From Bradyrhizobium sp. Tv2a-2 (lineage in GTDB: Bacteria > Pseudomonadota > Alphaproteobacteria > Rhizobiales > Xanthobacteraceae), in contig NZ_AXAI01000029.1 in assembly GCF_000472425.1 (NCBI RefSeq), positions 2,046 to 66,045 on the forward strand: DNA of 64,000 nucleotides, in the 5' to 3' direction. The first letter of the stretch is position 1; every line of letters begins with the position of its first letter. Under the pieces are notes generated by a model. It had not been told where the DNA came from. It made no database searches and saw only the letters and a list, made by a program, of their open reading frames with translations. A program made the translations under genes and the position numbers. Below are positions 24,618 through 34,044 of this stretch, in pieces.

Positions 24618-26495
24618 ATGCAGATCGTGGAGGAAACCAGCGTCGCGCCACCCCGGATGACCGGGGCGGCAGGCGCCCTGCAAAAAGCCGAACAATGGCT
24701 TGGCTCGACCATCGCGGCTGCCGCCGCGCTACTCGTGGTCGTCGAAATCGTGGTGTTGTTCACCGGTGTTTCGGCGCGTTACTTCTTCCAGCGGCCACTG
24801 ATCTGGTCGGACGAGCTCGCAGGCATTCTCTTTCTGTGGCTCGCGATGCTGGGCGCGGTGGTCGCGTTCCAGCGCGGCGAGCACATGCGGATGACGGCCT
24901 TTGTCGGCATGGTCAGCCCGCGCACCCGCGCCTTCTTCGACGTGCTTGCCATCGCGGCGCCGCTCGCGTTTCTCGTGCTGGTGCTGCAACCCGCGATCGA
25001 CTTCGCCTCGGACGAGTCCTTCGTATCGACGCCGGCGCTGGATATTTCGAGCCTCTGGCGCGCAGCCGCCCTGCCCGTCGGGCTTGGCCTGATGTTGCTG
25101 GTCGCGCTGCTCCGGCTCTCGTCGTTCGGCAATTTAAAGCTGGCGGCAAGTGCAGTCGGCGTCGTCGCCGTGGTCTGCGCTGCGCTCTACGCCCTCAGCC
25201 CGCTTCTGATCCCGCTCGGCAATCTCAACCTTCTGATCTTCTTCGTCGGCCTCGTTGCCGTGATGGTGTTCGCCGCGGTTCCGATCGCCTTTGCCTTTGG
25301 GCTTGCGACCTTTGCCTACATCACGCTTACGACGAGCACACCATCGACCGTCGTCATCGGCCGCATGGACGAGGGCATGAGCCATCTCATCCTGCTATCA
25401 GTGCCGCTGTTCGTTTTCCTTGGCCTCTTGATCGAGATGACCGGCATGGCGCGCGCCATGGTGGCTTTCCTGGCGAGCCTGCTCGGCCATGTCCGCGGCG
25501 GCCTGCAATATGTGCTTGTCGCGGCGATGTATCTCGTCTCCGGAATCTCCGGTGCGAAGGCGGCCGACATGGCTGCCGTTGCTCCGGTGCTGTTCCCTGA
25601 AATGATCAAGCGCGGCGCCAAGCCCGGCGATCTCGTTGCACTCCTTTCGGCAACTGGCGCACAGACCGAAACCATCCCGCCGAGCCTCGTCCTGATCACG
25701 ATCGGATCGGTCACCGGCGTCTCGATTGCCGCGCTGTTCACCGGCGGCCTGCTGCCCAGCCTCGTGCTCGCGATCATGCTCTGTCTCGTCGTCTGGCGCC
25801 GTTACCGCAAGGAAGACCTCTCGCATGTCAAACGTGCGAGCTGGGGCGAGGTCGGCTCGACCTTCCTGGTCGCACTGCCCGCGATTGCGCTACCCTTCGT
25901 GATCCGCTTCGCCGTGGTCGGCGGCGTCGCCACCGCGACCGAAGTCTCCACCATCGGGATCGTGTATGCGGCGCTTGCCGGTCTCCTGATCTACCGCAAG
26001 TTCGATTGGCGGCGGCTCTACCCGATGCTGGTCGAAACGGCATCGCTGTCGGGCGCGATTCTGCTGATCATCGGCGCCGCCACCGGCATGGCCTGGGCGT
26101 TGACGCAATCCGGCTTCTCGACCTCGCTCGCCACCTTCATGACCGGCCTGCCCGGTGGCGCGCCGATGTTCCTCGGGGTAACTATCGTGGCCTTTATCGT
26201 GCTGGGCAGCGTGCTCGAGGGCATCCCCGCGATCGTGCTATTCGGACCGCTGCTTTTCCCGATCGCCAAGCAGGTCGGCGTGCACGAGGTGCACTACGCG
26301 ATGGTCGTGATCCTTGCGATGGGCATCGGCCTGTTCGCTCCGCCCTTCGGCGTCGGCTACTACGCCGCCTGCGCGATCAGCCGCATTCATCCCGATGAAG
26401 GCATCAAGCCCATGCTCGGCTACATGCTGGCGCTCCTGATCGGCACCATCGTGATCGCCGCCGTGCCGTGGATTTCGATCGGCCTGCTGCACTGA
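24618..26495 (+). CDS. dctM: TRAP transporter fused small and large membrane subunits (DctQM)
   Basis: From the ATG at 24618, five bases after the binding-protein gene, 625 residues code a fusion. Residues about 20-170 are the four-span DctQ subunit (VSARYFFQRPLIWSDELAGILFLWLAMLGA). The rest is the 12-span DctM permease (VPLFVFLGLLIEMTGMA, SGAKAADMAAVAPVLFPEM, GAQTETIPPS, LGSVLEGIPAIVLFGPLLFP). Sodium-driven uptake of an organic acid is the family role. A longer in-frame reading from 23964 is a shadow of the binding-protein gene. Confidence 0.9.
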   Translation: MQIVEETSVAPPRMTGAAGALQKAEQWLGSTIAAAAALLVVVEIVVLFTGVSARYFFQRPLIWSDELAGILFLWLAMLGAVVAFQRGEHMRMTAFVGMVSPRTRAFFDVLAIAAPLAFLVLVLQPAIDFASDESFVSTPALDISSLWRAAALPVGLGLMLLVALLRLSSFGNLKLAASAVGVVAVVCAALYALSPLLIPLGNLNLLIFFVGLVAVMVFAAVPIAFAFGLATFAYITLTTSTPSTVVIGRMDEGMSHLILLSVPLFVFLGLLIEMTGMARAMVAFLASLLGHVRGGLQYVLVAAMYLVSGISGAKAADMAAVAPVLFPEMIKRGAKPGDLVALLSATGAQTETIPPSLVLITIGSVTGVSIAALFTGGLLPSLVLAIMLCLVVWRRYRKEDLSHVKRASWGEVGSTFLVALPAIALPFVIRFAVVGGVATATEVSTIGIVYAALAGLLIYRKFDWRRLYPMLVETASLSGAILLIIGAATGMAWALTQSGFSTSLATFMTGLPGGAPMFLGVTIVAFIVLGSVLEGIPAIVLFGPLLFPIAKQVGVHEVHYAMVVILAMGIGLFAPPFGVGYYAACAISRIHPDEGIKPMLGYMLALLIGTIVIAAVPWISIGLLH

Positions 26496-26534
26496 CGACC
26501 TGATCCCGCCATCAAAAAATTCGAGGAGTGGAAC

Positions 26535-28088
26535 GTGAAGGACCTCTTGAATTTCGGAGAAATGCTCTCGGCGCACGCGCGGCTCGCGCCCTACCGGCTC
26601 GGCACCCGTGACCTCGAGCGCTCGATGACGTTCGCGCAATGGAACGATCGCTCGTGCCGGCTTGCCAACGCGCTGCTCGGCCTCGGCCTCGCCAAGGGCG
26701 ATCGGGTCGCGATCCTCGCCTATAACTGCGTCGAGTGGAGCGAAATCTTCGCGGCGACCGCCAAGGCCGGGCTGGTGGCGCTGCCGATCAATTTCCGCCT
26801 GGTCGGCAAGGAAGTCGAGTTCATCGTCAACAATGCTGAGGCCGCTGCCGTCATCGTCCAGGACGAGTTGGTCGGCGTCGTCGAGGAAATCCGAGGCTCG
26901 CTTCCGATCAAGGCCGATCGCTTCATCCACTTCGGCACCAAGCAATGCCCCGCCGGCTATCGCGAGTACGAGGAATTCCTGTTAGCCGGCGCCGCGCGCG
27001 AGACCGGCCAGCAGGTCGCGCTCTCCGATCCCTGGACCTTGATGTACACCTCAGGCACCACGGGCAATCCCAAGGGCGTGGTGCGCAGCCATCGCAGCAG
27101 CGTGCTGTTGTCGATGGTCACCGAGATCGAGCTCGGACTGCACCGCAATGACGGCGCGCTGCTGGTGATGCCGATGTGCCATGCCAATTCGCTGAACTTC
27201 TTCGGCGCGTTCGGCTATTGCGGCGGCGTCAACTCGATCTATTCGCGCAAGAGCTTTGACCCCGAGCATGCCGTCAAGACGCTGGCCGAAGCCGGCTCGA
27301 CCTTCACCTCGCTGGTGCCGACGCACTACATCATGATGCTCGGCCTGCCACAGTCGGTCAGGGCCAAGTACAATTTCGACGCCGTCACCAAGCTGATGAT
27401 CTCGTCGGCGCCCGCACGCCCCGAGACCAAGGGCGAGGTGATGGAGATGTTCCCTAACTCCGGCCTGTTCGAACTTTATGGCGCGACCGAGACCGGCTGG
27501 GTGACCATGCTGCATCCGCACGAGCAATTCACCAAGCTCGGCTCAGTGGGCCGCGAATGCGTCGGGGCCGCGCCGATCAAGCTGCTGGACGAAGCCGGCA
27601 ATGAAGTGCCGGATGGGCAGACCGGAGAGCTGTTCTCCTGCAACGCGCACACCTTCGATTGCTACTGGCGGCTGCCTGAAAAGACCCAGCAGGCCTTCCG
27701 TGGCGATTACTGCTCAGTCGGCGACATGGCCCGCCGCGATGCCGACGGCTACATCCATCTCTCCGACCGCAAGAGCAACATGATTATCTCCGGCGGTGAG
27801 AACATCTACCCGTCCGAGGTCGAGGCGCTGGTCGGCGCGCATCCGCTCGTCAAGGACGTCGCTGTGATCGGCCTGCCCGACGACAAATGGGGCGAGAGCG
27901 TTCATGCCGTGGTCGTCCTACACGAAGCCGCGAGCGTGACGGAAAGCGACCTCGCCGCCTGGTCCAAGGAGCGCATGGCCGGCTTCAAGCGTCCGCGGTC
28001 CTACAAGTTCATCAGTGAGGACGAGATGCCGCGCAACGCCACCGGCAAGGTCCTCCATCGCGAGCTGAAGAAGAAATTTTCCAGCTGA
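26535..28088 (+). CDS. Acyl-CoA ligase (AMP-forming)
   Basis: A 517-residue ANL-superfamily enzyme starting at a GTG preceded by GAGGAG. The ATP motif YTSGTTGNPKG lies near residue 171, then YGATETGW, GDMARRDADGYIHLSDRKSNMI and the C-terminal PRNATGKVLHRELKK with the catalytic Lys. It activates a carboxylic acid to its CoA thioester. In this operon the likely substrate is the acid taken up by the TRAP system; motifs do not fix its identity. Confidence 0.88.
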   Translation: MKDLLNFGEMLSAHARLAPYRLGTRDLERSMTFAQWNDRSCRLANALLGLGLAKGDRVAILAYNCVEWSEIFAATAKAGLVALPINFRLVGKEVEFIVNNAEAAAVIVQDELVGVVEEIRGSLPIKADRFIHFGTKQCPAGYREYEEFLLAGAARETGQQVALSDPWTLMYTSGTTGNPKGVVRSHRSSVLLSMVTEIELGLHRNDGALLVMPMCHANSLNFFGAFGYCGGVNSIYSRKSFDPEHAVKTLAEAGSTFTSLVPTHYIMMLGLPQSVRAKYNFDAVTKLMISSAPARPETKGEVMEMFPNSGLFELYGATETGWVTMLHPHEQFTKLGSVGRECVGAAPIKLLDEAGNEVPDGQTGELFSCNAHTFDCYWRLPEKTQQAFRGDYCSVGDMARRDADGYIHLSDRKSNMIISGGENIYPSEVEALVGAHPLVKDVAVIGLPDDKWGESVHAVVVLHEAASVTESDLAAWSKERMAGFKRPRSYKFISEDEMPRNATGKVLHRELKKKFSS

Positions 28089-28117
28089 CCCCGCTGGTCA
28101 ATCGCTCCGGATTTCCC

Positions 28118-29056
28118 ATGCACGCCGTCCTCAACTCCGCATTGCCGGTGTTCGCGCTGATCCTCACTGGGTTCATCTGCGGATTCTTCGGCGTGTTCGA
28201 CAAAACGGCGACCGACAATCTCAATCGCTTTGCCATCTATCTCGCTTTGCCTTCCCTGATGTTCACGGCGATGTCCAAGATCACGCCGGATCAGGTCAAG
28301 CAATTCGGCTTTGCCGGCGCCTTCGGTGGCGGATTTGCCGCTACCTTTGCCGTTGCGTTTGCGGTGAGCCGGTTGCGGGGACGGCGCGTCGCCAACGCCA
28401 GCATCGAGGGGCTGGACGCCGCCTACAGCAACGTCGGCTTCATGGGCATCCCCATGTGCCTGCTGGTGTTCGGGCCAAAGAGCACGCCGGCCTCGATCAT
28501 CGCCACGCTGTTCACGGCTTGCGTGCTGTTCCTGTTTGCCATCGTCGTGATCGAGATCGATCTGCAACAGGGCAAGAGCTTCTGGTCGACCGGCGCCAAG
28601 GTCGTGCGCGCGATCTTCACCAGTCCCCTGTTTATCGCTCCCGTCGCGGGTCTCGCCGTCGGCTTGAGCGGACTGAGCGTGCCGGAACCCTTCATCAATT
28701 TCACCTCGCTGCTCGGCGGCGCCGCCTCACCCGCGGCGCTGGTCTGTATCGGGCTGTTTCTCGCCCAGGAGCGCGTCGTCACGAACGATATGAAGTCGAT
28801 CGCGCTACTGGTCTCGATGAAGCTTGTCCTGCAACCTGCGGTGACCGCGTTCCTCGCGCTCCGTGTCTTCTCGATGCCGCCGCTGTGGTCACACTCCGCA
28901 GTGATCCTGAGCGCGCTGCCGATCGGATCAGGACCTTTCACCATCGCCAAGCTTTATGGGATCGAGGCCGGCGTCACCTCTGGCTCGATCCTGGCCTCTC
29001 ACATCTTCGCAGTCCTCACCGTCTCGCTTCTCGTCGCCTGGCTTGCACCGATCTGA
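28118..29056 (+). CDS. AEC-family carrier (auxin-efflux/malonate type)
   Basis: A 312-residue membrane protein with about ten spans and the split organisation of AEC carriers: SALPVFALILTGFICGFFGVF at the start, NVGFMGIPM in the middle and LPIGSGPFTIAKLYG near the end. Family members move malonate or other organic anions. It is the second transport system in the operon, beside the TRAP transporter, so it may export a product or import a related acid. Confidence 0.8.
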   Translation: MHAVLNSALPVFALILTGFICGFFGVFDKTATDNLNRFAIYLALPSLMFTAMSKITPDQVKQFGFAGAFGGGFAATFAVAFAVSRLRGRRVANASIEGLDAAYSNVGFMGIPMCLLVFGPKSTPASIIATLFTACVLFLFAIVVIEIDLQQGKSFWSTGAKVVRAIFTSPLFIAPVAGLAVGLSGLSVPEPFINFTSLLGGAASPAALVCIGLFLAQERVVTNDMKSIALLVSMKLVLQPAVTAFLALRVFSMPPLWSHSAVILSALPIGSGPFTIAKLYGIEAGVTSGSILASHIFAVLTVSLLVAWLAPI

Positions 29057-29089
29057 TCCAAATAAATCCAACAGCACCGGAGTTCCCCG

Positions 29090-30802
29090 ATGAAAGCCCT
29101 CCCCGACAGCGCCGCCGACCTGATCGCCCGCCTTTTGAAGCGCCGCGGCGTCACCCACGTGTTCGCGCTCTGCGGCGGCCACATCATGCCGATCTGGATG
29201 CGGCTTGACGCTGAAGGCATCCGCATCATCGACGTTCGCGACGAGCGCGCCGCCGTTCACATGGCGCAGGCCCATTCCGAGCTTACCGGCGAGTTGGGCG
29301 TCGCCTTGGTCACCGCGGGTCCGGGCATGACCAACGCCATCACCGGCATCGCCAATGCGCATGTTTCGCGCGCGCCCGTTCTGGTGATCTCCGGCGGTAA
29401 TCCGCGGCCGCAGGAAAACCGTGGCGGCTTGCAGGACATGGACCACACGCAGTTGGTCCGCTCGATCACCCGCTATGCCCGCACCGTGCGCGAACCGTCG
29501 CTGGTGCTGCAAGAGCTTGATGAAGCCATCTCACGCGCTTACGGCGAAGGCGGCGAACCCGGCCCATCCTATATCGATTTCCCGACCGACACGCTGCGCG
29601 GCATCGTGCCGAAGGCGTTGCAGCTCGAGGAGCATCTTGCTCCGAAGCCGCGCACGGTTACCCTTCCCAATCCCGCGGAAGTCGCTCGCGCGGTGGACGT
29701 GCTGTGGTCAGCGCGCCGCGTGCTGGTGATCTCCGGACGCGGTGGGCGTGGCGCCGGTCCCGAACTGGTCGCGCTGCTCGATCGTCTGGGCGCGGTCTAT
29801 CTCGACACTGGCGAGAGCCGCGGGCTGGTGCCGGACAGCCATCCCTCCGTCGTGGGCGCGATGCGCGGCGCGGTCATGGGCGATGCCGATGTAGTGCTGA
29901 CCGTCGGCCGCCGCCTCGACTTCCAGCTCGCCTATGGCTCGCCGGCCGTGTTCCAGTCGGCCAAGTTCGTCCGCATCAGCGATACGCCGTCCGAGATGCG
30001 CGACAACCGTCGCGGCGCGGTGGAGATTCTGGCATCACCCGCCGAGACGCTGCGCGCCATGGTCCAGCATGCGGGCAATCGCGTCTCCGAGGTCGACCGG
30101 CAATGGGCGGCGAAACTGCGCGCCGGTCACGAGCAGCGTGCGCAGAAGCTTCAGCAGAGCATGGCCGCCGCGCCGAACGGTTCCGACGGCAAGCTGCATC
30201 CGAACAAGGTGCTCTCCGAAATCCAGAAGGCCATCGGCAATGACTCCGTCGTCATCACCGACGGCGGTGATTTCCTCGCCTTCGCCCGCGTCGGACTCAA
30301 CGCGCCGCTGATGCTCGATCCTGGCCCGTTTGGCTGCATCGGGATCGGCGTTCCCTACGGGATCGCGGCGAGCCTCGCCTTCCCAGACAAGCCGGTCGTG
30401 GTGGCAACCGGCGATGGCGCCTTCGGCTTCAACGCAATCGAGGTCGACACCGCCGTGCGGCACAAGGCGCCGGTTCTGATCGTCGTCGCCAATAACGGCG
30501 CCTGGCAGATCGAAGTTCACGATCAGACCGTGACCCATGGCAAGGTGGTAGGCACCAAACTGCAAGTCGCCGACTATGCTGGCATGGCCCGCTCGTTCGG
30601 CATGCATGCCGAGCGCGTCGAGACCGAGGAGCAGTTGGGACCCGCGATCGCGCGCGCGCTCGCCAACCGGCCAGCACTCCTCGACATGGTCGTCACGACA
30701 GAGGCGATCTCCTCCGACGGCAAGACCGGTCTCGCCTGGGTGCCCGACCTGCAACCGCTCGCGGCCTGGGACGAAGCCGAGCGCAAGTGGCGCGCCTCTT
30801 GA
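29090..30802 (+). CDS. ThDP-dependent enzyme, 2-hydroxyacyl-CoA lyase/oxalyl-CoA decarboxylase-like
   Basis: A 570-residue enzyme of the acetolactate-synthase fold. The N-terminal domain has FALCGGHIMPIW, the catalytic Glu in VRDERAAVHMA, and GPGMTNAITGIANA. The C-terminal domain has the ThDP-magnesium motif GDGAFGFN...NNGAWQI. GGAG lies before the ATG. With a CoA ligase in the same operon, a lyase or decarboxylase acting on a CoA thioester fits better than acetolactate synthesis, but this is inference from context. Confidence 0.75.
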   Translation: MKALPDSAADLIARLLKRRGVTHVFALCGGHIMPIWMRLDAEGIRIIDVRDERAAVHMAQAHSELTGELGVALVTAGPGMTNAITGIANAHVSRAPVLVISGGNPRPQENRGGLQDMDHTQLVRSITRYARTVREPSLVLQELDEAISRAYGEGGEPGPSYIDFPTDTLRGIVPKALQLEEHLAPKPRTVTLPNPAEVARAVDVLWSARRVLVISGRGGRGAGPELVALLDRLGAVYLDTGESRGLVPDSHPSVVGAMRGAVMGDADVVLTVGRRLDFQLAYGSPAVFQSAKFVRISDTPSEMRDNRRGAVEILASPAETLRAMVQHAGNRVSEVDRQWAAKLRAGHEQRAQKLQQSMAAAPNGSDGKLHPNKVLSEIQKAIGNDSVVITDGGDFLAFARVGLNAPLMLDPGPFGCIGIGVPYGIAASLAFPDKPVVVATGDGAFGFNAIEVDTAVRHKAPVLIVVANNGAWQIEVHDQTVTHGKVVGTKLQVADYAGMARSFGMHAERVETEEQLGPAIARALANRPALLDMVVTTEAISSDGKTGLAWVPDLQPLAAWDEAERKWRAS

Positions 30803-30842
30803 TACGACGAGAATTGCCCGAAGCCGCCCTTTGGAGATGCCT

Positions 30843-31601
30843 GTGTTTGAAATCGATGATCAGCATATTCTGGTGACCGGCGGCTCAAGCGGCTTCGGCC
30901 GGCATTTCGCGCGTTTCCTCGCCGGCAACGGCGCCAAGGTTACGCTCGCTGCACGGCGCGCTGAGGCGCTGGCGTCGGCGGTTGCCGAGATCAACAGCAC
31001 CGGCGGCAAGGCGCAAAGCGTCGTGCTAGACGTGACCATCGCTGAGAAGATCGAGAACGCGCTGGCCGAGGCCGAAGCCGCGTTCGGCCCGATCCAAGCG
31101 GTTGTCAACAATGCCGGCGTCACCGCGACCAGGCCCGCGCTCGATCAGGACGAACGCGCCTGGGACAGCGTGATCGACACCAATCTGAAGGGCGTCTGGC
31201 TGGTGGCGCAGGCTTCGGCAAAGCGTATGATCGTCAACAAGGTGAGGGGCTCGATCGTCAATATCGCCTCGATCCTTGGACTGCGTGTTGCAGGTGCTGT
31301 CGCGCCTTACGCCATCTCGAAAGCCGGCGTGATCCAGATGACAAAAGCGCTCGCACTTGAATGGGCGCGCTATGGCATTCGCGTCAATGCGCTGGCGCCC
31401 GGTTATTTCGCCACCGAGCTCAACGACGATTTCTTCCAGAGCGAGCACGGCCAGGCGCTGATCAAACGCGTGCCGCAGCGCCGACTCGGCCAGCTCAGCG
31501 AGCTCGACGGGCCGCTTCTACTGCTGATTTCCAACGCAGGATCGTTCATGACCGGAAGTGTCGTCGCGGTCGACGGCGGACACCTGGTATCCGGATTGTG
31601 A
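30843..31601 (+). CDS. Short-chain dehydrogenase/reductase
   Basis: A 252-residue classical SDR. It has the cofactor motif TGGSSGFGR, NNAGV, and the active-site Ser/Tyr/Lys in IVNIASILG...YAISKAG, ending with the usual SFMTGSVVAVDGGH. GGAG sits six bases before the GTG at 30843; an ATG at 30837 directly abuts that motif and seems less likely. It probably oxidises or reduces a hydroxy/keto intermediate or the aldehyde released by the lyase-like enzyme. Confidence 0.85.
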   Translation: MFEIDDQHILVTGGSSGFGRHFARFLAGNGAKVTLAARRAEALASAVAEINSTGGKAQSVVLDVTIAEKIENALAEAEAAFGPIQAVVNNAGVTATRPALDQDERAWDSVIDTNLKGVWLVAQASAKRMIVNKVRGSIVNIASILGLRVAGAVAPYAISKAGVIQMTKALALEWARYGIRVNALAPGYFATELNDDFFQSEHGQALIKRVPQRRLGQLSELDGPLLLLISNAGSFMTGSVVAVDGGHLVSGL

Positions 31602-31618
31602 CGGACGGAATTCTCGGA

Positions 31619-33070
31619 ATGTCCACCCGCTTTGCCAAGGCGAACGGCATCAACCTCGCCTATCGCGTGCAAGGCGGCGGGCCGCCGCTTGTGTTGATCA
31701 TGGGTTATCGGCTCAACTCCACGGCGTGGCCGGCCACGTTCATCGAACGATTGGCGCAGCAATTCACCGTCATCACGCTGGACAATCGCGGCACTGGACA
31801 GTCCGACAAACCCGTCGAGGGCTACGTGCTCGCCAACATGGCGCGCGATGTTTGCGCCTTGCTCGACGAACTCGGATTGGTCCGGGTCAATATGCTGGGC
31901 TACTCGATGGGAGGCGCCATCGCGCAGGAATTCGTGCGGCAGTTCCCGGATCGCGTTAACCGGCTGATCCTGTGCGCGACCATGGCCGGGGGCGCCGGCG
32001 CGACCTATGCCGAAACTTCCGTGGTCCGTGTGATGCGCGACCTCGACGGCCTGTCGCCGGAGCAGGCGGCACGCCGGATCTGGAACGTGACCTACGCGCC
32101 AGGCTACCTTGCGCAACACCGGAAGGCTGCGGAAGAGCAGATGCGGCGCGAGATCGAGCTTCCGACCCCGCTCCATGCCGCCGACCTGCAATTTCAGGCT
32201 TTTGCCGAATTCAACGGCTCGGAGGCTCTGTCCGCCATCCGCACCCCGACCCTAATTTTGACTGGGGATTTGGATCCGCTGATTTCTCCGCAAAACTCGC
32301 GAAAGATGGCGGCCCTCATTGCCGGGGCGAAGTTAATTGTCATTCCAGGTGGCGGCCATCGCATCATGTGGGAAGCGACCGATGAATGCGTTTCGCATAT
32401 TCTCCACTTTCTCGGAGCGAGCGATCAGCGCGACGAGGCTCCGCGTACCCAGCCCGACACGCGGATATCGACAGCGGAATGGCTCGCGCGCTGGCCGGCA
32501 ACACTTGCAAGCCTGACCCTTGATTCCCTTACTATCGCTCGTCAATCGATGATGGCTGGAAGCGCGTCCCGTTTCGGCGACGGCAAACCCATCGTCTTGA
32601 TTCCCCCACATCTCGGCAGCGACCTGGTGCTGCTACCACTGTCGCTCTGGCTGAAGGCGCTCGGCTACCGACCAGTCGCCGCCGGTCTCCTTCTCAATCT
32701 CGGAGATAGCGCCAGCAATCGACGCCTTCTGCGATCGATTGACGAAATTACTGCGCGAATCGGACGAAAGGCTGTCCTGCTCACCCATTCGTCCGGCCTG
32801 CCGCTGGCGCTGCGGGCGGCGGAAGACCGAAAGGAAAGAGTCTCCGATGTGATCGCACTCGATGCGCCGTGCAGTTCGAAGCGTATAAATGGCGTGCGCG
32901 TGCACCTCATTTCCTCGGGCTGGTCGGCGCTTCCGGGCCTCGCCGAATTGCCCCAGCTATTGCGAAATATTGATATCGAACTGATCGACACTTCGGTGGC
33001 AATCGGGGGCCTCCTGGCCCCACAACTTGTTCGAAAGAGTGTTGGGCGGCCTCATGACGGCGAGCAATGA
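31619..33070 (+). CDS. Double alpha/beta-hydrolase protein
   Basis: About 483 residues in two halves. The first (1-270) is a standard alpha/beta hydrolase: LDNRGTGQS, nucleophile elbow GYSMGG, acid in LTGDLDPLI and His in GGGHRIMWE. The second half (about 290-483) has a PGAP1/lipase-like pattern (IVLIPPHLGSD.VLLPLS.WLKALGYRP) but with a poor nucleophile site, LTHSSGLP, and no clear catalytic His. It closes the TRAP operon. An alternative GTG start overlaps the SDR stop. A thioesterase or lactonase role is possible but unproven. Confidence 0.75.
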   Translation: MSTRFAKANGINLAYRVQGGGPPLVLIMGYRLNSTAWPATFIERLAQQFTVITLDNRGTGQSDKPVEGYVLANMARDVCALLDELGLVRVNMLGYSMGGAIAQEFVRQFPDRVNRLILCATMAGGAGATYAETSVVRVMRDLDGLSPEQAARRIWNVTYAPGYLAQHRKAAEEQMRREIELPTPLHAADLQFQAFAEFNGSEALSAIRTPTLILTGDLDPLISPQNSRKMAALIAGAKLIVIPGGGHRIMWEATDECVSHILHFLGASDQRDEAPRTQPDTRISTAEWLARWPATLASLTLDSLTIARQSMMAGSASRFGDGKPIVLIPPHLGSDLVLLPLSLWLKALGYRPVAAGLLLNLGDSASNRRLLRSIDEITARIGRKAVLLTHSSGLPLALRAAEDRKERVSDVIALDAPCSSKRINGVRVHLISSGWSALPGLAELPQLLRNIDIELIDTSVAIGGLLAPQLVRKSVGRPHDGEQ

Positions 33071-33201
33071 GCTTTCGAGCCGGCGGCCTCTTTTTGCGAG
33101 CACACGCTGCGTTGTCTGGCGTCTGCGCTCCCCGTTGTGATCACGCCTTGGAACCAGAACATCCGCTTGGCGTTGTGGCTCTTGCCCTCGGAGGCTCGTC
33201 C

Positions 33202-33399
33202 ATGAATGAGCATCGCACAGCGGTAATCCTGTTTGGTATTGCTCTCGCCGTCGTAATCGCGCTTGCATCCGTAACCACATTGGATCGCAGAGATACCCGC
33301 ATCGCGAGTAGCGCGGCACCGGCCGGGACTACGGGGCTCGCGAAGCCGCACCAGCCGCTCGACCGCGCGCAAGGTCAAGCGATGCCGGCGCATCGGTAG
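33202..33399 (+). CDS. Small membrane-anchored protein
   Basis: A 65-residue protein from the ATG at 33202, with GGAGG seven bases upstream. One N-terminal hydrophobic span (about 8-24) is followed by a polar tail with prolines and a basic end. Function unknown. It stands directly before another small exported protein gene. Confidence 0.5.
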   Translation: MNEHRTAVILFGIALAVVIALASVTTLDRRDTRIASSAAPAGTTGLAKPHQPLDRAQGQAMPAHR

Positions 33400-33408
33400 G
33401 TGCGCCAA

Positions 33409-33657
33409 ATGCGGTGGATGACCGGCCGGACGTCGCGCTTAGCCCAAGCCGGGGCAACCGCAGCGGCACTGACCACTGCCGCGCTCGTCATTCCGGCCAA
33501 GGCGCAAATAGATATGCGGACCGGGCTACACCTCGACGACCGCGACCCCAGCGCGTTCTCCAGGGAGCACCGTCAGGGACAGGACGCCGCTGTTAACGTC
33601 GCGCCGCAGGGGCGCGCTCAGCCGCCGCGAGTAAAGCGGCGACCGACAAAGAAATAG
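33409..33657 (+). CDS. Small exported protein of unknown function
   Basis: About 82 residues with an Ala/Thr-rich signal peptide cleaved near IPAKA-QIDMRTG, then a polar, basic, Pro-rich mature part ending KRRPTKK. The start is uncertain (GTG 33400, ATG 33409 or ATG 33418). A rearranged, broken copy is present at 9411-9556. Function unknown. Confidence 0.5.
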   Translation: MRWMTGRTSRLAQAGATAAALTTAALVIPAKAQIDMRTGLHLDDRDPSAFSREHRQGQDAAVNVAPQGRAQPPRVKRRPTKK

Positions 33658-33699
33658 CCGGCCGGTTGGGTACTGCCAAGCTGGCCAGATCGCCCCCGG

Positions 33700-33832
33700 T
33701 CAATTGCCCCTCACACGCTTACGCAGCCGCTCATCGGGCGGTCCGAGCGCTTCCCGCTCTCAAAAAGTCCTTCACCAGCGACCAGTTGCCGCCATTCAGG
33801 TAGTCAGCAACCGCGCTGCGCCTCGGAGCCTA
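33700..33832 (-). pseudogene. Serine-recombinase fragment (internal deletion)
   Basis: Read leftwards: QRAVADYLNGGNWSLVKDF, then after a frameshift SGKRSDRP, then a short basic tail with LRKRV and a stop. The first part resembles the region after the resolvase start (EAQR.AV..YLNGGNW..V.EF.EVESGKRSDRP); the tail resembles the C-terminus. About 400 residues between them are missing. Confidence 0.6.
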
Positions 33833-34044
33833 TCAACGTAGGGGCAATGACATTTTATTCACATTCTAACACGCCCGCGCGGCGCTAGGGTCACGCGGCG
33901 GGTCGGAGCGACGCTAGGTTGCTCCAACCTACTAGCGTCAACCCGTCCACCTGCTGCCCCCGCCGAAGCGGCTCACGCCCGGCGGGGGGTGGTCTGCAGC
34001 GCACCGTGCGGCGGCATCTTCATGTTGGCCGAGGTCTCAATGCG

